From assembly GCF_030817535.1 (NCBI RefSeq), contig NZ_JAUSZL010000002.1, forward strand, positions 1,240,001 through 1,304,000: a stretch of DNA of 64,000 nucleotides. The letters are read 5' to 3'. Of this stretch, positions 16,527 to 25,101 are shown piece after piece (positions within the stretch are counted from its first letter, which is position 1; every line of letters begins with the position of its first letter). The DNA is from Streptomyces sp. V3I8 (lineage in GTDB: Bacteria > Actinomycetota > Actinomycetes > Streptomycetales > Streptomycetaceae). The position numbers were made by a program, and so were the translations under genes. The notes beneath the pieces were generated by a model. That model had not been told where the DNA came from. It was given only the letters and a program-made list of their open reading frames with translations, and did no database searches.

Positions 16527-17470
16527 GTCCGCCTCCCCTCCCGGCCGGCGACGAGGGCGTCGACGGAGACGGTGGGCCGGGCCGGGTCGACCGGGGCCCG
16601 GTCCTCGACCCGCTCGCCGGCGCCCGGCCGGACCCGGCTGGTCGCCCACGCGGCGAGGTGGCGGTAGCAGGCGCGCCGGTCGGCCGCGGACAGCGGTGCC
16701 CGCCGGACCGCCGAGACGAAGCCCCAGACGTACTCGGCCAGCAGCCGGGGCGTCGGGTGCAGCGGGCCCGCCCGGCGCGGGTCCAGGTTGACGCACCGGG
16801 AGCGCTTGGAGGGGTTCGCCCGTTCGGCGCGGGTGGGGTGGTCGCGGCGGAAGTACAGCAGTTCCGGCACCTGGTAAAAGGGTCCGTGCAGGGTGATCTC
16901 GGCAACGAACGTGCGGTCCGCGTGGTGGTAGCTGTCGTGCGGCTTCACCCGGCGCAGCATGTCGGCCCGCATCACCCCGTAGAAGTCGTCGCCGCCGGGC
17001 TCGAACAGCAGGCTGCGGAAGCGCTCCGGCGCGTGCGGCGAGTCGGTGGCGAGGCCGTAGTCGTACGGGACCTTCACCCGGCCGTCGCCGTCGATGACCG
17101 CCTGGCCGCTGTGCGCGAGGACCACGTCCGGCCGCTCGTCCAGCGCCTCGACGCAGGCCCGCAGCAGGTCCCGGGCGTAGAGGTCGTCGTGCGAGGCCCA
17201 CTTGAACAGCTCGCCACGGCACTCGGTGAACACGTAGTTGTGGTTCGGCGCGGCGCCGATGTTCCGAGGCAGCCGGATGTACCGGATGCGCGGGTCCTTC
17301 GCCGCGTACGTGCGGCAGATCTCCTGGGTCCCGTCGGTCGAGGCGTTGTCGGAGACGACCAGCTCGAAGTCCTCGTAGGTCTGGCCGAGCAGGGCCTCGA
17401 ACGACTCGGCGAGGTACTCCTCGCCGTTGTAGACGGGCAGGCCGATGCTCAGCCTGGGGTGGGCGGTCAT
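16523..17470 (-). CDS. Glycosyltransferase family 2
   Basis: A 315-residue GT-A enzyme. LSIGLPVYNG (7-16) and VVSDNASTDGT (about 39-48) are the nucleotide-sugar binding start of GT2, and KWASHDDLYA (about 90-99) supplies the metal-binding acidic pair. No membrane segment is present, so it acts on the cytoplasmic lipid-linked repeat unit. The tail after about residue 250 is Arg/Pro-rich and probably disordered. It overlaps the flippase gene and the pyruvyltransferase gene by 4 bp each. The donor sugar is unknown. Confidence 0.88.
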   Translation of the reverse strand: MTAHPRLSIGLPVYNGEEYLAESFEALLGQTYEDFELVVSDNASTDGTQEICRTYAAKDPRIRYIRLPRNIGAAPNHNYVFTECRGELFKWASHDDLYARDLLRACVEALDERPDVVLAHSGQAVIDGDGRVKVPYDYGLATDSPHAPERFRSLLFEPGGDDFYGVMRADMLRRVKPHDSYHHADRTFVAEITLHGPFYQVPELLYFRRDHPTRAERANPSKRSRCVNLDPRRAGPLHPTPRLLAEYVWGFVSAVRRAPLSAADRRACYRHLAAWATSRVRPGAGERVEDRAPVDPARPTVSVDALVAGREGRRT

Positions 17471-18762
17471 GGGGTCCTCACTTCGGGGATGGGGTGGGGG
17501 TGGCGCTCACGGAGGGCGGACCGCAGCTGCAGCCACCACACGGCGGAGCCGCAGACGGTCGCGGCGGCCACGCCCCAGGCCGAGCCGACCGTGCCCGCCG
17601 CGGCGGCTCCGCCGAGCCCGCCGCCGAGGTAGCAGGCGGAGGCGAACAGCTGGCAGCGCAGGCTGCGCCGGGCCGCGGCGAGGGCGCGCAGCCCGGCCGC
17701 CGCACCGCTGCCCAGGCCCGCGCCCGCGACGCCGAGCGTGGCCGGCACGATGAGCTCCGAGGCGGAGCCCCAGACGCCGCCGAGCACGAACTCGCCGGCC
17801 CGGTCAGGCACCAGCAGCAGCGCCGCGCCCCAGAGCAGCGCGGCGACGGCCTGTCCGCCGCCGAGGAAGAGGCAGAACCTGCCCAGGCGGTGCGGGGCCC
17901 GCCGCAGCACCCGGGCCGCCTCCGCGACGGTGACCAGCGAAAGACCCATCAGCAGGGCGAGGAACGGGCCGAGCAGGAGTTCCGCGCCCCGGACGGCGCC
18001 CACCGCGCCGACGCCGGCGATCGCGCCGAGGCCGTACGCCCGCAGCTGGCTCGCGCCGCTGAGGCTGACGTTCTCGACCAGGTACCGGTAGCCGAGGTCG
18101 CTCTGCTCACGCAGCCAGCCACGGGCCTGTGTCATGCGGGGACGGATACCGGACTGCACCCAGCCGTACCCGGCGGCCACCGCGGCGGAGGCGCCCCAGG
18201 CGAGCACGAAGGCGGCCACGGTGTCCACGCGGGCCGCCACCACCATGGCCGGGACGAGCGCGACGCCCCACACCAGGTCGTTGAGGAACGCCTTGCGCCC
18301 GGCGCCGGCGGCGAAGAACGCGAACCGCCAGGCGTCCTGCAGCAGCAGCGCCGGCAGGACGACACCGAGACAGGTGAAGGCGGGCCCCACACTGCCGCCG
18401 AGGCCGAGCCCGACCAGCAGGCACACCGCGCCGAGGGCGGTGCCGACGCCGAGGGCGGCACCGGACGACCGGGCCGTCGCCGCGCGCCAGGACGCGTCCG
18501 GCACACCGCTGAAACGCACCACGAGCGGATCGGTGGCCAGCCCGCGGGCGACGTTGAGCACCACACCGTAGGTCAGCCAGGCCAGGCTGAACACGCCGAA
18601 CGCGGCCAGCCCCAGCGAGCGCGCCACGTAGATGCCCACCGCGAAGTTGGTCATGCTGGAGGCCGCCTGGTCGGCCAGTCCCCAGGACAGCCGGCCCACG
18701 AGGCCCCGCCTGGCGGCCGACGAGGCCGTCCCCTTCTCCCTCCCGGTGGCCATCGGCGTCAT
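17467..18762 (-). CDS. Polysaccharide flippase-like membrane protein (Wzx/MATE fold)
   Basis: A 431-residue protein with about 12 hydrophobic segments and short loops. It begins with a cytoplasmic GLVGRLSWGLADQAASSMTNF motif and continues VARSLGLAAFGVFSLAW, the pattern of Wzx-type lipid-linked oligosaccharide flippases. It is the only flippase candidate in the locus, and a Wzy polymerase candidate and two chain-length proteins are also present, so a Wzx/Wzy export route is likely. It shares 4-bp overlaps with both neighbours. Confidence 0.8.
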   Translation of the reverse strand: MTPMATGREKGTASSAARRGLVGRLSWGLADQAASSMTNFAVGIYVARSLGLAAFGVFSLAWLTYGVVLNVARGLATDPLVVRFSGVPDASWRAATARSSGAALGVGTALGAVCLLVGLGLGGSVGPAFTCLGVVLPALLLQDAWRFAFFAAGAGRKAFLNDLVWGVALVPAMVVAARVDTVAAFVLAWGASAAVAAGYGWVQSGIRPRMTQARGWLREQSDLGYRYLVENVSLSGASQLRAYGLGAIAGVGAVGAVRGAELLLGPFLALLMGLSLVTVAEAARVLRRAPHRLGRFCLFLGGGQAVAALLWGAALLLVPDRAGEFVLGGVWGSASELIVPATLGVAGAGLGSGAAAGLRALAAARRSLRCQLFASACYLGGGLGGAAAAGTVGSAWGVAAATVCGSAVWWLQLRSALRERHPHPIPEVRTP

Positions 18763-20048
18763 GCCTTGATCAGTCCGGCGCCGTGCAGGGCGTCGGCGGC
18801 GACGGCGACGGTGTCGAAGGACAGCCCGGACCGCTGCGCGACGTCCAGCAGACTGTGCTCGCCGTCGGAGAGGCTGAGCACCCAGAGCATGGCCAGCTGG
18901 GCCTCCTTCGCGTCGCTGCGCCCGCCGAGCGAGTCGTACAGCCCCCGCCGTCCCAGCTGTGGTTCGCCGTAGGGACTGAGGTTGACGTACCGCCGGTTGC
19001 GGTCGAGGACGGCGAACGCCTCGCGGCAGACGGCGAGCGTGTCCGCCATCGCCTCCGGGGAGACGAAGTCCGGGTTGTCCGCCGAGGTGTGGTACTCGGG
19101 GTACCCGGCGTACGGGGTCCGGCTGAGCGAGCCCACGCCGAGGTCGAACCCGGGTGAGCAGTACTGCCGCTCGTCGTAGCCGTACGGGGTGAACTCGTTG
19201 ACGCTGTGCGGGCGTTCGGAGGCTGCCAGCACATGCCGCAGCACCCGGTCGATCTCCGCGTCGCCGCGCCTGCTCTGCTTGTACGTCAACTGGCCGGTGT
19301 CACCGGCGCACGCCAGCACGAGCCCGTGCCTGACCTGCTCCACGCGTTCCGCGTTGCGGGCGAGCCAGGTGATCGCGCCGACGGTGCCGGGCGCGAAGAT
19401 GAACCGGTAGGTGTAGTACGGCGTCGTCCGCGCCAGCTCCCGGGCCAGGAACGTCGCCACCGCGATGCCGGCCAGGTTGTCGTTGGCCAGCGACGGGTGG
19501 CAGACGTGACAGGAGACGATCACCTCGTCGGAGACCTGCCCGGGTACCACGTGCTCGGCGTAGGTGAGGTGGCCGTCGGCCAGGGTGGAGTCGATGCGCA
19601 CCTCGTACTCGCCGTCGGGCAGCGCGTCCAGAGTCTCCTGGGCCAGGCAGAATCCCCAGTCCGGCTTGTAGTAACTGGTGCGGTAGGGCACCAGGGACGG
19701 CTGGTCCGGCAGGGTGTGCAGGTGGGCGCGCAGCTCGGCCAGCGGCATGGTCGCCGACACCGGCAGGCTGTAGCCGAGCACGTGCAGGCTGGACGCGCGG
19801 AAGTCGACGACCCGGTTGCCGGCCGCGTCGGCGATGTACGCGTCCCGGATGTTCCACTCCTGCGGCACCGTCCAGTCGAGCACCTGCGTCCCGGTCGGCA
19901 CCTCGTGCACCCGCAGCGGGACGTACTCGCCGACGATCTCCAGGGTGGCGCGCACCCCGTCGCCCGTGATGCTCCGGCACAGCGGGTACAGCCGCTCCAC
20001 CAGCGCGTGCATCTCCTCGCCGGTACCGTCCTGCGGCCGCGCGGTCAC
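18759..20048 (-). CDS. DUF4910 aminopeptidase-like protein
   Basis: A 429-residue soluble protein starting at GTG 20048, which overlaps the stop of the epimerase gene (GTGA). The first half carries WNIRDAYIADAAGNRVVDF and the zinc-peptidase-like segment IVSCHVCHPSLANDNLAGI. EYHTSADNPDF near residue 310 supplies further likely metal ligands. The C-terminal 80 residues form a winged-helix-like domain (LLDVAQRSGLSFDTVAVAADALHGAGLI). DUF4910 proteins recur in polysaccharide loci beside PIG-L, epimerase and RfbF-like genes, but their reaction is not established. It could hydrolyse an amide on the sugar or its side chain. Confidence 0.8.
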   Translation of the reverse strand: MTARPQDGTGEEMHALVERLYPLCRSITGDGVRATLEIVGEYVPLRVHEVPTGTQVLDWTVPQEWNIRDAYIADAAGNRVVDFRASSLHVLGYSLPVSATMPLAELRAHLHTLPDQPSLVPYRTSYYKPDWGFCLAQETLDALPDGEYEVRIDSTLADGHLTYAEHVVPGQVSDEVIVSCHVCHPSLANDNLAGIAVATFLARELARTTPYYTYRFIFAPGTVGAITWLARNAERVEQVRHGLVLACAGDTGQLTYKQSRRGDAEIDRVLRHVLAASERPHSVNEFTPYGYDERQYCSPGFDLGVGSLSRTPYAGYPEYHTSADNPDFVSPEAMADTLAVCREAFAVLDRNRRYVNLSPYGEPQLGRRGLYDSLGGRSDAKEAQLAMLWVLSLSDGEHSLLDVAQRSGLSFDTVAVAADALHGAGLIKA

Positions 20049-21070
20049 CGGCGCCACCGCAGGGTGTCGTCGACGGTGCCGGCCTCGGACGCCGCGCGCA
20101 GCACGGCCAGGCGGGTGAAGCGCTGCTCGAAGTCCTCCCGGGTCAGCCCGTGCTCCCGGTAGGCGTCGGCGAGTTCGAGCGCGCCCCGCTTCACCGTCCA
20201 CTCGCAGTCGAAGCCGGGGATCGCGGCGCGGAACCGGGCGAAGTCCACCCGGTAGGACCGCGGGTCGGCGCCGTTCTCGCCGGTGATCCGCACCTTCGCG
20301 CCGGACACCGACTCGGCGACCTGCTCGGCGATCTCGGCGACCGTGACGTTGTTGGTCTCGCTGCCGATGTTGAACGCCCGGTCGTGGACCGCCTCGCGCG
20401 GCGCGTCCAGCGCGGCCGTGAAGGCCCGGGCGATGTCGGCGGCGTGCACCAGCGGGCGCCAGGGGGTGCCGTCGGAGAGCACGAGCACCTCCCCGGACAG
20501 CAGCGCGTGACCGACCAGGTTGTTCAGCACGATGTCGGCGCGCAGCCGGGGCGAGTAGCCGAAGGCCGTGGCGTTGCGCATGTACACCGGGCTGAAGTCG
20601 CCGTCGGCGAGCGCGTGCAGGTCGTCCTCCACCCGCACCTTGGACTCCGCGTACGGGGTCACCGGGCGCAGCGGGGCGTCCTCGGCCACCAGGCCGCCAC
20701 CGCCGGCGGCGCCGTAGACCGAGCAGGTGGACGCGTACAGGAAGCGTCGCACCCCGGCCTCGCGGGCGAGGCGGGCCAGCCGTACGGAGGCGTGGTGGTT
20801 GATGTCGTAGGTGAGGTCGGGCGCCAGCGATCCCAGCGGGTCGTTGGACAGCGCGGCCAGGTGGATCACGGCGTCCACCCCGGCCACGTGTTCGGCCGTG
20901 ACGTCCCGCAGGTCCACCCGGTGTCCCGGCGGGTCCGCGGGCGGCGGGCCGAGCACGCAGTCGGCGAACAGGCCGGCGTCGAGGCCGACGACCTCGTGTC
21001 CGGCGGCCGCGAGGACCGGAGCCATCACGGTGCCCAGATAGCCCTGGTGCCCGGTCAGCAGTACGCGCAC
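20045..21070 (-). CDS. NAD-dependent epimerase/dehydratase (extended SDR)
   Basis: A 341-residue enzyme. The Rossmann motif TGHQGYLG is at residues 6-13, followed by HLAALSNDPLG and the catalytic YASTCSVYG ... PYAESKVRVED (Tyr and Lys of YxxxK). The family changes the configuration of, or reduces, a nucleotide sugar. It lies between the DUF4910 and PIG-L genes. No separate CDP-glucose 4,6-dehydratase is present, so this enzyme may provide a dehydratase or 4-reductase step; sequence alone does not decide. Confidence 0.88.
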   Translation of the reverse strand: MRVLLTGHQGYLGTVMAPVLAAAGHEVVGLDAGLFADCVLGPPPADPPGHRVDLRDVTAEHVAGVDAVIHLAALSNDPLGSLAPDLTYDINHHASVRLARLAREAGVRRFLYASTCSVYGAAGGGGLVAEDAPLRPVTPYAESKVRVEDDLHALADGDFSPVYMRNATAFGYSPRLRADIVLNNLVGHALLSGEVLVLSDGTPWRPLVHAADIARAFTAALDAPREAVHDRAFNIGSETNNVTVAEIAEQVAESVSGAKVRITGENGADPRSYRVDFARFRAAIPGFDCEWTVKRGALELADAYREHGLTREDFEQRFTRLAVLRAASEAGTVDDTLRWRR

Positions 21071-21073
21071 AGT

Positions 21074-21751
21074 TCATTCCCCTAGTTCGGAGGTGCCCGG
21101 TTCGGAAGGACCCAGGTCGAGCGTGAGTTTGGTGACGGCGAACGCCTCGGCGTAGCGCGCGTGGCATTCGATGCCGCGGATCCGGGCGAGGCCGAGGAAG
21201 GCCTCCCGGTCGTACCAGGGCCGGTGCCGCTGCGAGGGGTAGTACTCCTGCAGCAGCCGTACCTTGTGTTCGGCGGTCCGCGGCGACAGCGGCTGGTACG
21301 CCGCCATCCGGCCGAGGTCGCCGTCCCACTTGACGATCTCGTAGCCGAGTACGAGGTGGTCGCGGAACGCGGTGGACATCAGCTGCGCCAGGCCGCGGTG
21401 GTCCTGGTGCGCGTCGTCGGTGCGCGGGGCGAGGACGAGGTCCGGTTCGGTGCGTCCGCGCAGTTCCTCGACCGCGGTCTTGGCCTCCTCCCACTGCGCG
21501 GGCAGCCGGCCGTCCGTCAGTTTGAGCACGGTCAGCCGCAGGTCGGCGCCCGGGCAGAAGGCGGCGAGCGCGGCCCGTTCCTCCTGCTCCCGCTCGCTGC
21601 CGCCGCCGGTGAGGACGAGGGCGTCGACGCGCAGACCGGGCCGGGCCTGGCACATCGCCAGCAGCGTGCCGCCGGCGCCGATGGCGATGTCGTCGCAGTG
21701 CGCGCCCACCGCGACGAGCCGGTCCAGGGTCCCGGCGCCGAGCCGGATCAC
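21074..21751 (-). CDS. PIG-L family deacetylase
   Basis: A 225-residue Zn-dependent deacetylase-fold protein. The family motif AHPDD appears as AVGAHCDDIAIG near residue 18, and the partner PRTDDAHQDHRGLAQL holds a second metal histidine. The start GTG 21751 overlaps the upstream nucleotidyltransferase stop (GTGA). PIG-L enzymes de-N-acetylate amino sugars or related compounds. Here it is part of the nucleotide-sugar cassette, so it probably removes an acyl group from an intermediate. Confidence 0.85.
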   Translation of the reverse strand: MIRLGAGTLDRLVAVGAHCDDIAIGAGGTLLAMCQARPGLRVDALVLTGGGSEREQEERAALAAFCPGADLRLTVLKLTDGRLPAQWEEAKTAVEELRGRTEPDLVLAPRTDDAHQDHRGLAQLMSTAFRDHLVLGYEIVKWDGDLGRMAAYQPLSPRTAEHKVRLLQEYYPSQRHRPWYDREAFLGLARIRGIECHARYAEAFAVTKLTLDLGPSEPGTSELGE

Positions 21752-22557
21752 GCGGTCCCCACGGCGGCGTCCGCCCGTACGCCGTCCCGTTCCCACACGG
21801 CCCAGGGACGCTCGCCCCGGGCGTAGCCGTCGTCGAGCGCGGCCTTCTCCTTGACGGTGTCGGTCGGCTTCCAGAAGCCGCGGTGCTGGTACGCCACCAG
21901 CCGTCCCTGCTTGGCCAGTTGCCCGCATCCGTCGGCGACCAGGTCCCCGCCCTCCGGGATGTGGTCGAAGACCTCCTGGCGGAGCACGAAGTAGCCGCCG
22001 TTCTCCCACAGCGGCAGTTCGCTCACCGCGGTGATGCCTCCCACCAGGCCGTCCTCGCCCAGGTCCACGCAGTGGAAGGAGGACTGCGGCGGCACCACCA
22101 TCATCGACGCGCCGGCGTCGCGCCGGGCGAACTGGTCGATCATGCGGGGCAGCGGGGCGTCGGTGAGCACGTCGGCGTAGTTGGCGAGGAACATCTCGTC
22201 GCCGTCCAGGTGGTGCCGCACCCGGCGCAGCCGCTCCCCGATCGGTGACTCGATGCCGGTCTGCGCGAAGGTGATCGTCCAGTCGGCTATGTCGGTGGAC
22301 AGCAGCTCGGTGCGTCCGCCGCGCAGTACGAAGTCGTTGGACGTCGTCTCCTCGTAGTTGAGGAAGAAGTCCTTGATGTGGTGGGCCCCGTATCCGAGGC
22401 ACAGGATGAACTCCGTGTGCCCGAAGTGCGCGTAGTAGCGCATGACGTGCCAGATCAGCGGGCGCGGACCGACCATCGCCATCGGCTTGGGGATGTCGTC
22501 GGACGCCCCGCTGCGCATCCGCAGTCCGTACCCGCCGCAGAACAGTACGACCTTCAT
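21748..22557 (-). CDS. Glucose-1-phosphate cytidylyltransferase-like nucleotidyltransferase
   Basis: A 269-residue sugar-1-phosphate nucleotidyltransferase. The signature is MKVVLFCGGYGLRMRSGASD...PKPMAMVG; CGGxGxR with PKPM is typical of RfbF enzymes. Later landmarks are FLANYADVLTD, which holds the metal aspartate, and GFWKPTDTVKEK at the C-terminus. It probably makes CDP-glucose or a related CDP-sugar as the entry to a branched or 6-deoxy sugar. The next genes encode a C-methyltransferase-like protein upstream and PIG-L, epimerase and DUF4910 proteins downstream. Confidence 0.85.
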   Translation of the reverse strand: MKVVLFCGGYGLRMRSGASDDIPKPMAMVGPRPLIWHVMRYYAHFGHTEFILCLGYGAHHIKDFFLNYEETTSNDFVLRGGRTELLSTDIADWTITFAQTGIESPIGERLRRVRHHLDGDEMFLANYADVLTDAPLPRMIDQFARRDAGASMMVVPPQSSFHCVDLGEDGLVGGITAVSELPLWENGGYFVLRQEVFDHIPEGGDLVADGCGQLAKQGRLVAYQHRGFWKPTDTVKEKAALDDGYARGERPWAVWERDGVRADAAVGTA

Positions 22558-22570
22558 GCTGCAACCTCTT

Positions 22571-23815
22571 TCACGACGTGGCCTCGACCACGCTGAGTTC
22601 CGGGATGGGGAAGACCAGGCGGCCACCCCACTCGTGCACGAAGGACAGCTGCTCGACCAGCTCGGTCCGCAGGTTCCAGGGCAGGACCAGCACGTAGTCC
22701 GGCCGGTCGAGCGCGATCTGTTCGGGCGCCAGGACCGGGATGCGGGTGCCCGGGGTGAACCTGCCGTGCTTGTAGGGGTTGCGGTCGACCGTGTACGGGA
22801 GCAGGTCGGGCCGGATGCCGCAGTGGTTGAGCAGGGTGTTGCCCTTGCCCGGGGCGCCGTAGCCGACGACCGTCTCGCCGCGCTCGGCCGCCTCGATGAG
22901 GAACTTGAGGAGGTCCCGGCGCACCTTGGCCACCCGGGCGGAGAACTCGGTGTACCCGGACAGTTCCTGCAGTCCGGCGGCCTTCTCGCGGGCCAGTACG
23001 TCGGCCACCCGCCGTGTCGGCTCCTGGGCCGCCTCGGCCGGCCGGGCCAGGAGCCGGATGGAGCCGCCGTGCGTGGGCAGCAACTCGACGTCCACGAGGG
23101 TGAGTCCACCGCTCGCGAGGGCCCTGATCGCGGACGCGACCGTGTAGTACTGGAAGTGCTCGTGGTAGATCGTGTCGTACTGGTTCTCCTCGATCAGGGT
23201 CAGCAGGTGCTGCACCTCGATGGAGACCCAGCCGTCGTCGGCGACCAGGGCGCGCAGCCCCTGGGTGAACCCGACCACGTCGGGGATGTGCGCGTACACG
23301 TTGTTGGCCACGACCAGGTCCGCCGGGCCGTGCTCGGCGCGGACGGCCGCGCCGACCTCCGGGGACAGGAACTCCGTGAGGGTGGGCACGCCCGCGTCCC
23401 GCGCCGCGGCGCCGACGTTCACCGACGGTTCGATGCCCAGGCAGCGGATCCCGCGGTCCACCAGGTGTTTCAGCAGGTAGCCGTCGTTGCTCGCGACCTC
23501 CACCACGAAGGCTTCCTTCTCCTTCGGGTCGAGCCCCAGCCGCTGCACGGTGTCGGCGACGAAGGTGCGCGCGTGCTCCACCCAGGAGGTCGAGAAGGAC
23601 GAGAAGTACGCGTACTCGCTGAACGTCTCCTCCGGGGTGATCAGCGGAGGTATCTGCGCGAGCCAGCAGTCGGTGCAGACCCGCAGGTGCAGCGGGTACG
23701 CCGGCTCCGGCCGGTCCAGTTGGTCCGCGGCGAGAAAGCTCTCGCACGGCGGAGTCGCTCCCAGGTCGACGACGCTCACCAGCGCCGCCGAACCGCAGAG
23801 TCGGCATCCTGTCAT
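22571..23815 (-). CDS. Sugar C-methyltransferase-like SAM-dependent enzyme
   Basis: A 414-residue enzyme with three parts. An N-terminal zinc-binding block holds four cysteines (MTGCRLCGSAAL and RVCTDCWLAQ). The SAM fold comes next (VVEVASNDGYLLKHL, GIEPSVNV, VVANNVYAHIPD). A C-terminal domain follows (VVGYGAPGKGNTLLNHCGI, LPYTVDRNPYKHGRFTPG). This order matches TylC3/NovU-like deoxysugar C-methyltransferases (Methyltransf_13 and _14 families). The conserved YDTIYHEHFQYY block contains the active-site His and Tyr. It probably methylates a 4-keto-sugar made in this cassette. It overlaps the GT4 gene by 4 bp. Confidence 0.87.
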   Translation of the reverse strand: MTGCRLCGSAALVSVVDLGATPPCESFLAADQLDRPEPAYPLHLRVCTDCWLAQIPPLITPEETFSEYAYFSSFSTSWVEHARTFVADTVQRLGLDPKEKEAFVVEVASNDGYLLKHLVDRGIRCLGIEPSVNVGAAARDAGVPTLTEFLSPEVGAAVRAEHGPADLVVANNVYAHIPDVVGFTQGLRALVADDGWVSIEVQHLLTLIEENQYDTIYHEHFQYYTVASAIRALASGGLTLVDVELLPTHGGSIRLLARPAEAAQEPTRRVADVLAREKAAGLQELSGYTEFSARVAKVRRDLLKFLIEAAERGETVVGYGAPGKGNTLLNHCGIRPDLLPYTVDRNPYKHGRFTPGTRIPVLAPEQIALDRPDYVLVLPWNLRTELVEQLSFVHEWGGRLVFPIPELSVVEATS

Positions 23816-25098
23816 CTGCTTCCCCCATCTCTGCCCGCGCGGGCCCCCCGCCGCGAGCCACTGCTTGCGTTTCCTGTCGCCGTCGGGCTGTCCCCGACGG
23901 CGGACCGCCCCGCGATCGCGGTGCGGTACTCCTCCAGCAGGCGCTCCAGCCCGACGTCCGGGCTGAAACCCTGTTCGTAGCGGCGCCGGGCCGCCCGGCC
24001 CATCTCCCGGTTGCGGTCCGCCCCGGCCGTGATCCGGCGCAGGCAGGACGCGAGCGAGGCGGCCTCGCCCGGCCGGTGCAGCAGTCCGCTCACCCCGTCC
24101 TCGACGAGTTCGGTGAAGGCGCCGTGACCGGCGGCGACGGCCGGGACCCCGGCCGCCATCGCCTCCACGACCACCAGGCCGAACGCCTCCAGCCAGGTCG
24201 AGGGCGCCACCACGGCGACCGACCGCGCGAGGGCCTGCCGGCACCCGTCCGGGTCCAGCAGGCCGACGTACCGCACGTCGTCCCGGCCCGCCGCCCAGGC
24301 GGTCACCTCCCGCTCCAGCGGCCCCGTGCCGGCGATCATCAGCGGCACGCCCGCACCGCCGCCCGCCGCGACCTCGTCCCACGCGGCCATGAGCAGCCGT
24401 ACGCCCTTGGCCTCGGCGAGCCGGCCGAGGTAGAGCAGGTGCTCGCCGTCGCCCGAGCGGCGGACGTCCGGTTCCGGCACGAAGTTGTGCTTCACCGACA
24501 GCCGCTCGGCGGGCATGCCGGAGGCCACCAGGACGTCGCGCTGCGCCGCCGAGATGCACAGGAACCGCTCCACGCCCGACCACCACCGGCGCCGGTTGAC
24601 CGACAGGCTGACCGCCAGCGGCACCGTCGCCAGCCGGGAGTCGCGGTAGCAGCCGTGCCGGACGGCGGGCAGCGGCGCCGAGCCGACGCACTCGGTGCAC
24701 GGCCGGCCGTCCCGCTGCAGCGTGCCGGGCGGGCAGACCTGGGTGTAGTTGTGCAGCGTGGCGACGGCGGGCACGCCGGCGTCGGCGCAGGCGGCCAGCA
24801 CCGCGGGCGACAGGAGCGGGAAGACGTTGTGGACGTGCACCACGTCCGGGCGTTCGGCACGGAGCCGGGCGGCGAGTTCCCTGCGCACCGACGGGTTCCA
24901 CGGCACGAGGAGCGGTATCGCGGCCTTGCCCGGCAGGGACCGGGCGGCGATGTCGTCGCTGCGCCGCTCGAACACGCCGACCCGGTGGCCGGCCGCGCGC
25001 AGCAGCTCCACTTCCTGGTCGACGACCTTGTTCTCCCCGCTTGGCTGCGCCGAGGAGTAGCGGTTGTGCACCACGAGGACGTGCATGCGTGAGGTCAT
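23812..25098 (-). CDS. Glycosyltransferase family 4
   Basis: A 428-residue GT-B enzyme. The N-terminal domain opens with VLVVHNRYSSAQPSGENKVV and PDVVHVHNVFPLLSP. The donor-binding half has LLYLGRLAEAKGVRLLMAAW and APSTWLEAFGLVVVEAMAAG, containing the conserved E...E pair. A cysteine-rich insertion (CPPGTLQRDGRPCTECVG) is typical of a GT4 subgroup in exopolysaccharide loci. The Arg/Gly-rich tail is probably disordered. It adds one sugar to the lipid-linked repeat unit; donor unknown. Confidence 0.88.
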   Translation of the reverse strand: MTSRMHVLVVHNRYSSAQPSGENKVVDQEVELLRAAGHRVGVFERRSDDIAARSLPGKAAIPLLVPWNPSVRRELAARLRAERPDVVHVHNVFPLLSPAVLAACADAGVPAVATLHNYTQVCPPGTLQRDGRPCTECVGSAPLPAVRHGCYRDSRLATVPLAVSLSVNRRRWWSGVERFLCISAAQRDVLVASGMPAERLSVKHNFVPEPDVRRSGDGEHLLYLGRLAEAKGVRLLMAAWDEVAAGGGAGVPLMIAGTGPLEREVTAWAAGRDDVRYVGLLDPDGCRQALARSVAVVAPSTWLEAFGLVVVEAMAAGVPAVAAGHGAFTELVEDGVSGLLHRPGEAASLASCLRRITAGADRNREMGRAARRRYEQGFSPDVGLERLLEEYRTAIAGRSAVGDSPTATGNASSGSRRGARAGRDGGSR

Positions 25099-25101
25099 CT
25101 C

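Noticed and set aside
18759..21653. Reading the DUF4910 and epimerase region as one 964-residue protein
   Set aside because: The upstream part of that frame is an Arg-rich shadow of the epimerase gene; the DUF4910 gene starts at GTG 20048.
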